A stretch of DNA of 6,144 bases, taken from assembly GCA_900758315.1 (NCBI GenBank), contig CAAERF010000597.1, forward strand, positions 1 to 6,144, read 5' to 3'. Shown here piece by piece: positions 5,705 to 6,144 of the stretch (position 1 is its first letter; each line of letters begins with the position of its first letter). Both the position numbers and the translations under genes were made by a program. This DNA is from an uncultured Oscillospiraceae bacterium. Its GTDB lineage: Bacteria; Bacillota; Clostridia; Oscillospirales; Oscillospiraceae. The notes beneath the pieces were generated by a model. That model was not told where the DNA came from, made no database searches, and saw only the letters and a program-made list of their open reading frames with translations.

Positions 5705-5889
5705 TATCCGTAGATTTGCTAATTTTCAGTTGCCCATCAACGTGCTTTTCTGCGTCCTTTGGTATCAGCCACATACGGCTGAGTCTTGCTGCGCCAGATA
5801 TGCGGTTTTCTTCGCACAACTTCTGTACTTGCCGCTCAGAGATACCCCCACTTTTTCGCCGCTTCTGGAGCAGAGATATATTCGAGCAT
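5700..5889 (-). pseudogene. Frameshifted small excisionase-like helix-turn-helix protein
   Basis: From the ATG at 5889, which has GGAGG about 8 nt upstream, the frame reads MLEYISAPEAAKKWGYL and stops at 5836. Removing one base from the C5 run at 5845-5849 (G5 on the coding strand) restores a 62-residue protein: after KKWG it continues ISERQVQKLCEENRISGAAR and LSRMWLIPKDAEKHV, ending STDM at the TAA 5702-5700. This is the short single-HTH type (ISxPEAAKKWGISERxVQ...IPKDAEKP) that I recall as common in mobile elements of gut Firmicutes, often called a DNA-binding or excisionase-like protein. The intact 62-codon reading, good ribosome site and good promoter argue that it was a real gene, broken recently or by a homopolymer sequencing error. 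With no terminator after it, its promoter could read into the response regulator gene. Confidence 0.75.
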
Positions 5890-5922
5890 TATAGTTTCCT
5901 CCAGCAAATCAATTTGGCATTT

Positions 5923-5951
5923 ATTATATATGGCCAGCTGAATGATTACAA
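5923..5951 (-). promoter_or_regulatory. Sigma-A-type promoter of the HTH gene
   Basis: On the minus strand TTGTAA (5951-5946, 4 of 6 to consensus) and a perfect TATAAT (5928-5923) are separated by exactly 17 bp. The inferred start lies about 27 nt before the HTH gene ATG. Unlike the box-containing promoters it has a recognisable -35 and should be constitutive. Confidence 0.7.
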
Positions 5952-6050
5952 GAAAGAAAATGCGAATTATTTAAGCTAATTATATGAATACGCAGGACAT
6001 TTTCTGTGGAAAAGAGGAATTGCAAAATGTAGCTGGGTGATTGAATATGT
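5952..6050. other. Gene-free spacer between upstream terminator and HTH promoter
   Basis: This AT-rich stretch shows no gene with a ribosome site on either strand. Its only notable item is GGACATTT on the plus strand (5995-6002), identical to the end of the 21-bp box but without the rest, possibly by chance. Confidence 0.4.
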
Positions 6051-6083
6051 CTAAAAGAAGCTGCCCACTACGGACAGCCTCTT
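6051..6083 (-). terminator. Rho-independent terminator of an upstream, off-window unit
   Basis: Minus-strand 6083-6072 (AAGAGGCTGTCC) and 6066-6055 (GGGCAGCTTCTT) pair over 12 bp with two G-U pairs and a 5-nt loop (GTAGT), running into TTCTTTTAG. As with the other two terminators, the G-U pairs become A-C mismatches on the plus strand, so it serves minus-strand transcription entering from the right edge. Confidence 0.75.
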
Positions 6084-6085
6084 CT

Positions 6086-6144
6086 CTATAATAAGATTTT
6101 CATTACTGATATATGTCCACCAATCCTGTTTTTAACATTGAATC
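6086..6144 (-). other. Possible 3' end of an off-window minus-strand gene
   Basis: Two minus-strand frames are open from the right edge. One ends GLVDIYQ with TAA at 6105-6103. The other ends GGHISVMKILL with TAG at 6088-6086, just before the terminator stem. The terminator implies a gene ends here, but neither short tail is recognisable and the frame cannot be chosen. Confidence 0.25.

Noticed and set aside
5662..5979. Plus-strand 105-codon frame over the HTH region
   Set aside because: It is antisense to the broken HTH gene, whose joined frames are recognisable, and it crosses that gene's promoter. No ribosome site.
1..6144. CRISPR array, tRNA, rRNA or riboswitch
   Set aside because: No regularly spaced repeats beyond the regulator boxes, and no structure I could recognise as a tRNA, rRNA or known riboswitch in the spacers.

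Overview
The window looks like accessory DNA from a low-to-mid-GC Firmicute, most likely a gut Clostridia (Oscillospiraceae/Lachnospiraceae type). This rests on strong AGGAG-type ribosome sites, OmpR-family two-component genes of the VanR type, and remnants of small genes (TnpW-like; a short excisionase-like HTH protein) that I associate with conjugative or transposable elements of gut Clostridia. The organism is an inference; no rRNA or housekeeping gene is present. Every supported gene is on the minus strand, so the window reads biologically from right to left.

From right to left: 6144-6050 holds the tail of an unidentified unit ending in a rho-independent terminator. A well-formed promoter (5951-5923) drives a 62-codon helix-turn-helix gene broken by a one-base frameshift (5889-5700). 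Next is a four-gene signalling and transport module in two transcription units. Unit 1 is an OmpR/PhoB-type response regulator (5648-4956) and an intramembrane-sensing histidine kinase (4959-3928), coupled by a GTGA overlap and closed by a terminator (3922-3888). Unit 2 is a LolD/MacB-type ABC ATPase (3756-3091) and an 803-residue FtsX-family permease (3075-664), closed by a terminator (649-601). Then come a frameshifted tnpW-like remnant (515-254), about 170 bp of AT-rich regulatory DNA with an 11-bp direct repeat, and the first 28 codons of a second, VanR-like response regulator running off the left edge.

The clearest signal not given by the genes is a perfect 21-bp sequence repeated upstream of both units (5704-5684 and 3830-3810). 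In both places it lies exactly 6 bp before the -10 hexamer and replaces a recognisable -35. A degenerate second copy lies exactly 42 bp (four helical turns) further upstream at the transporter promoter. The simplest reading is that the response regulator activates its own operon and the transporter operon through this box. The kinase has almost no extracytoplasmic loop, so the large-ectodomain transporter may be the actual sensor, as in Bce-type peptide-antibiotic detoxification modules. The permease topology (two large ectodomains, 8 TM) is however not that of BceB, so substrate and function are open. Frameshifted mobile-element genes on both sides suggest the module is cargo left in a decaying element.
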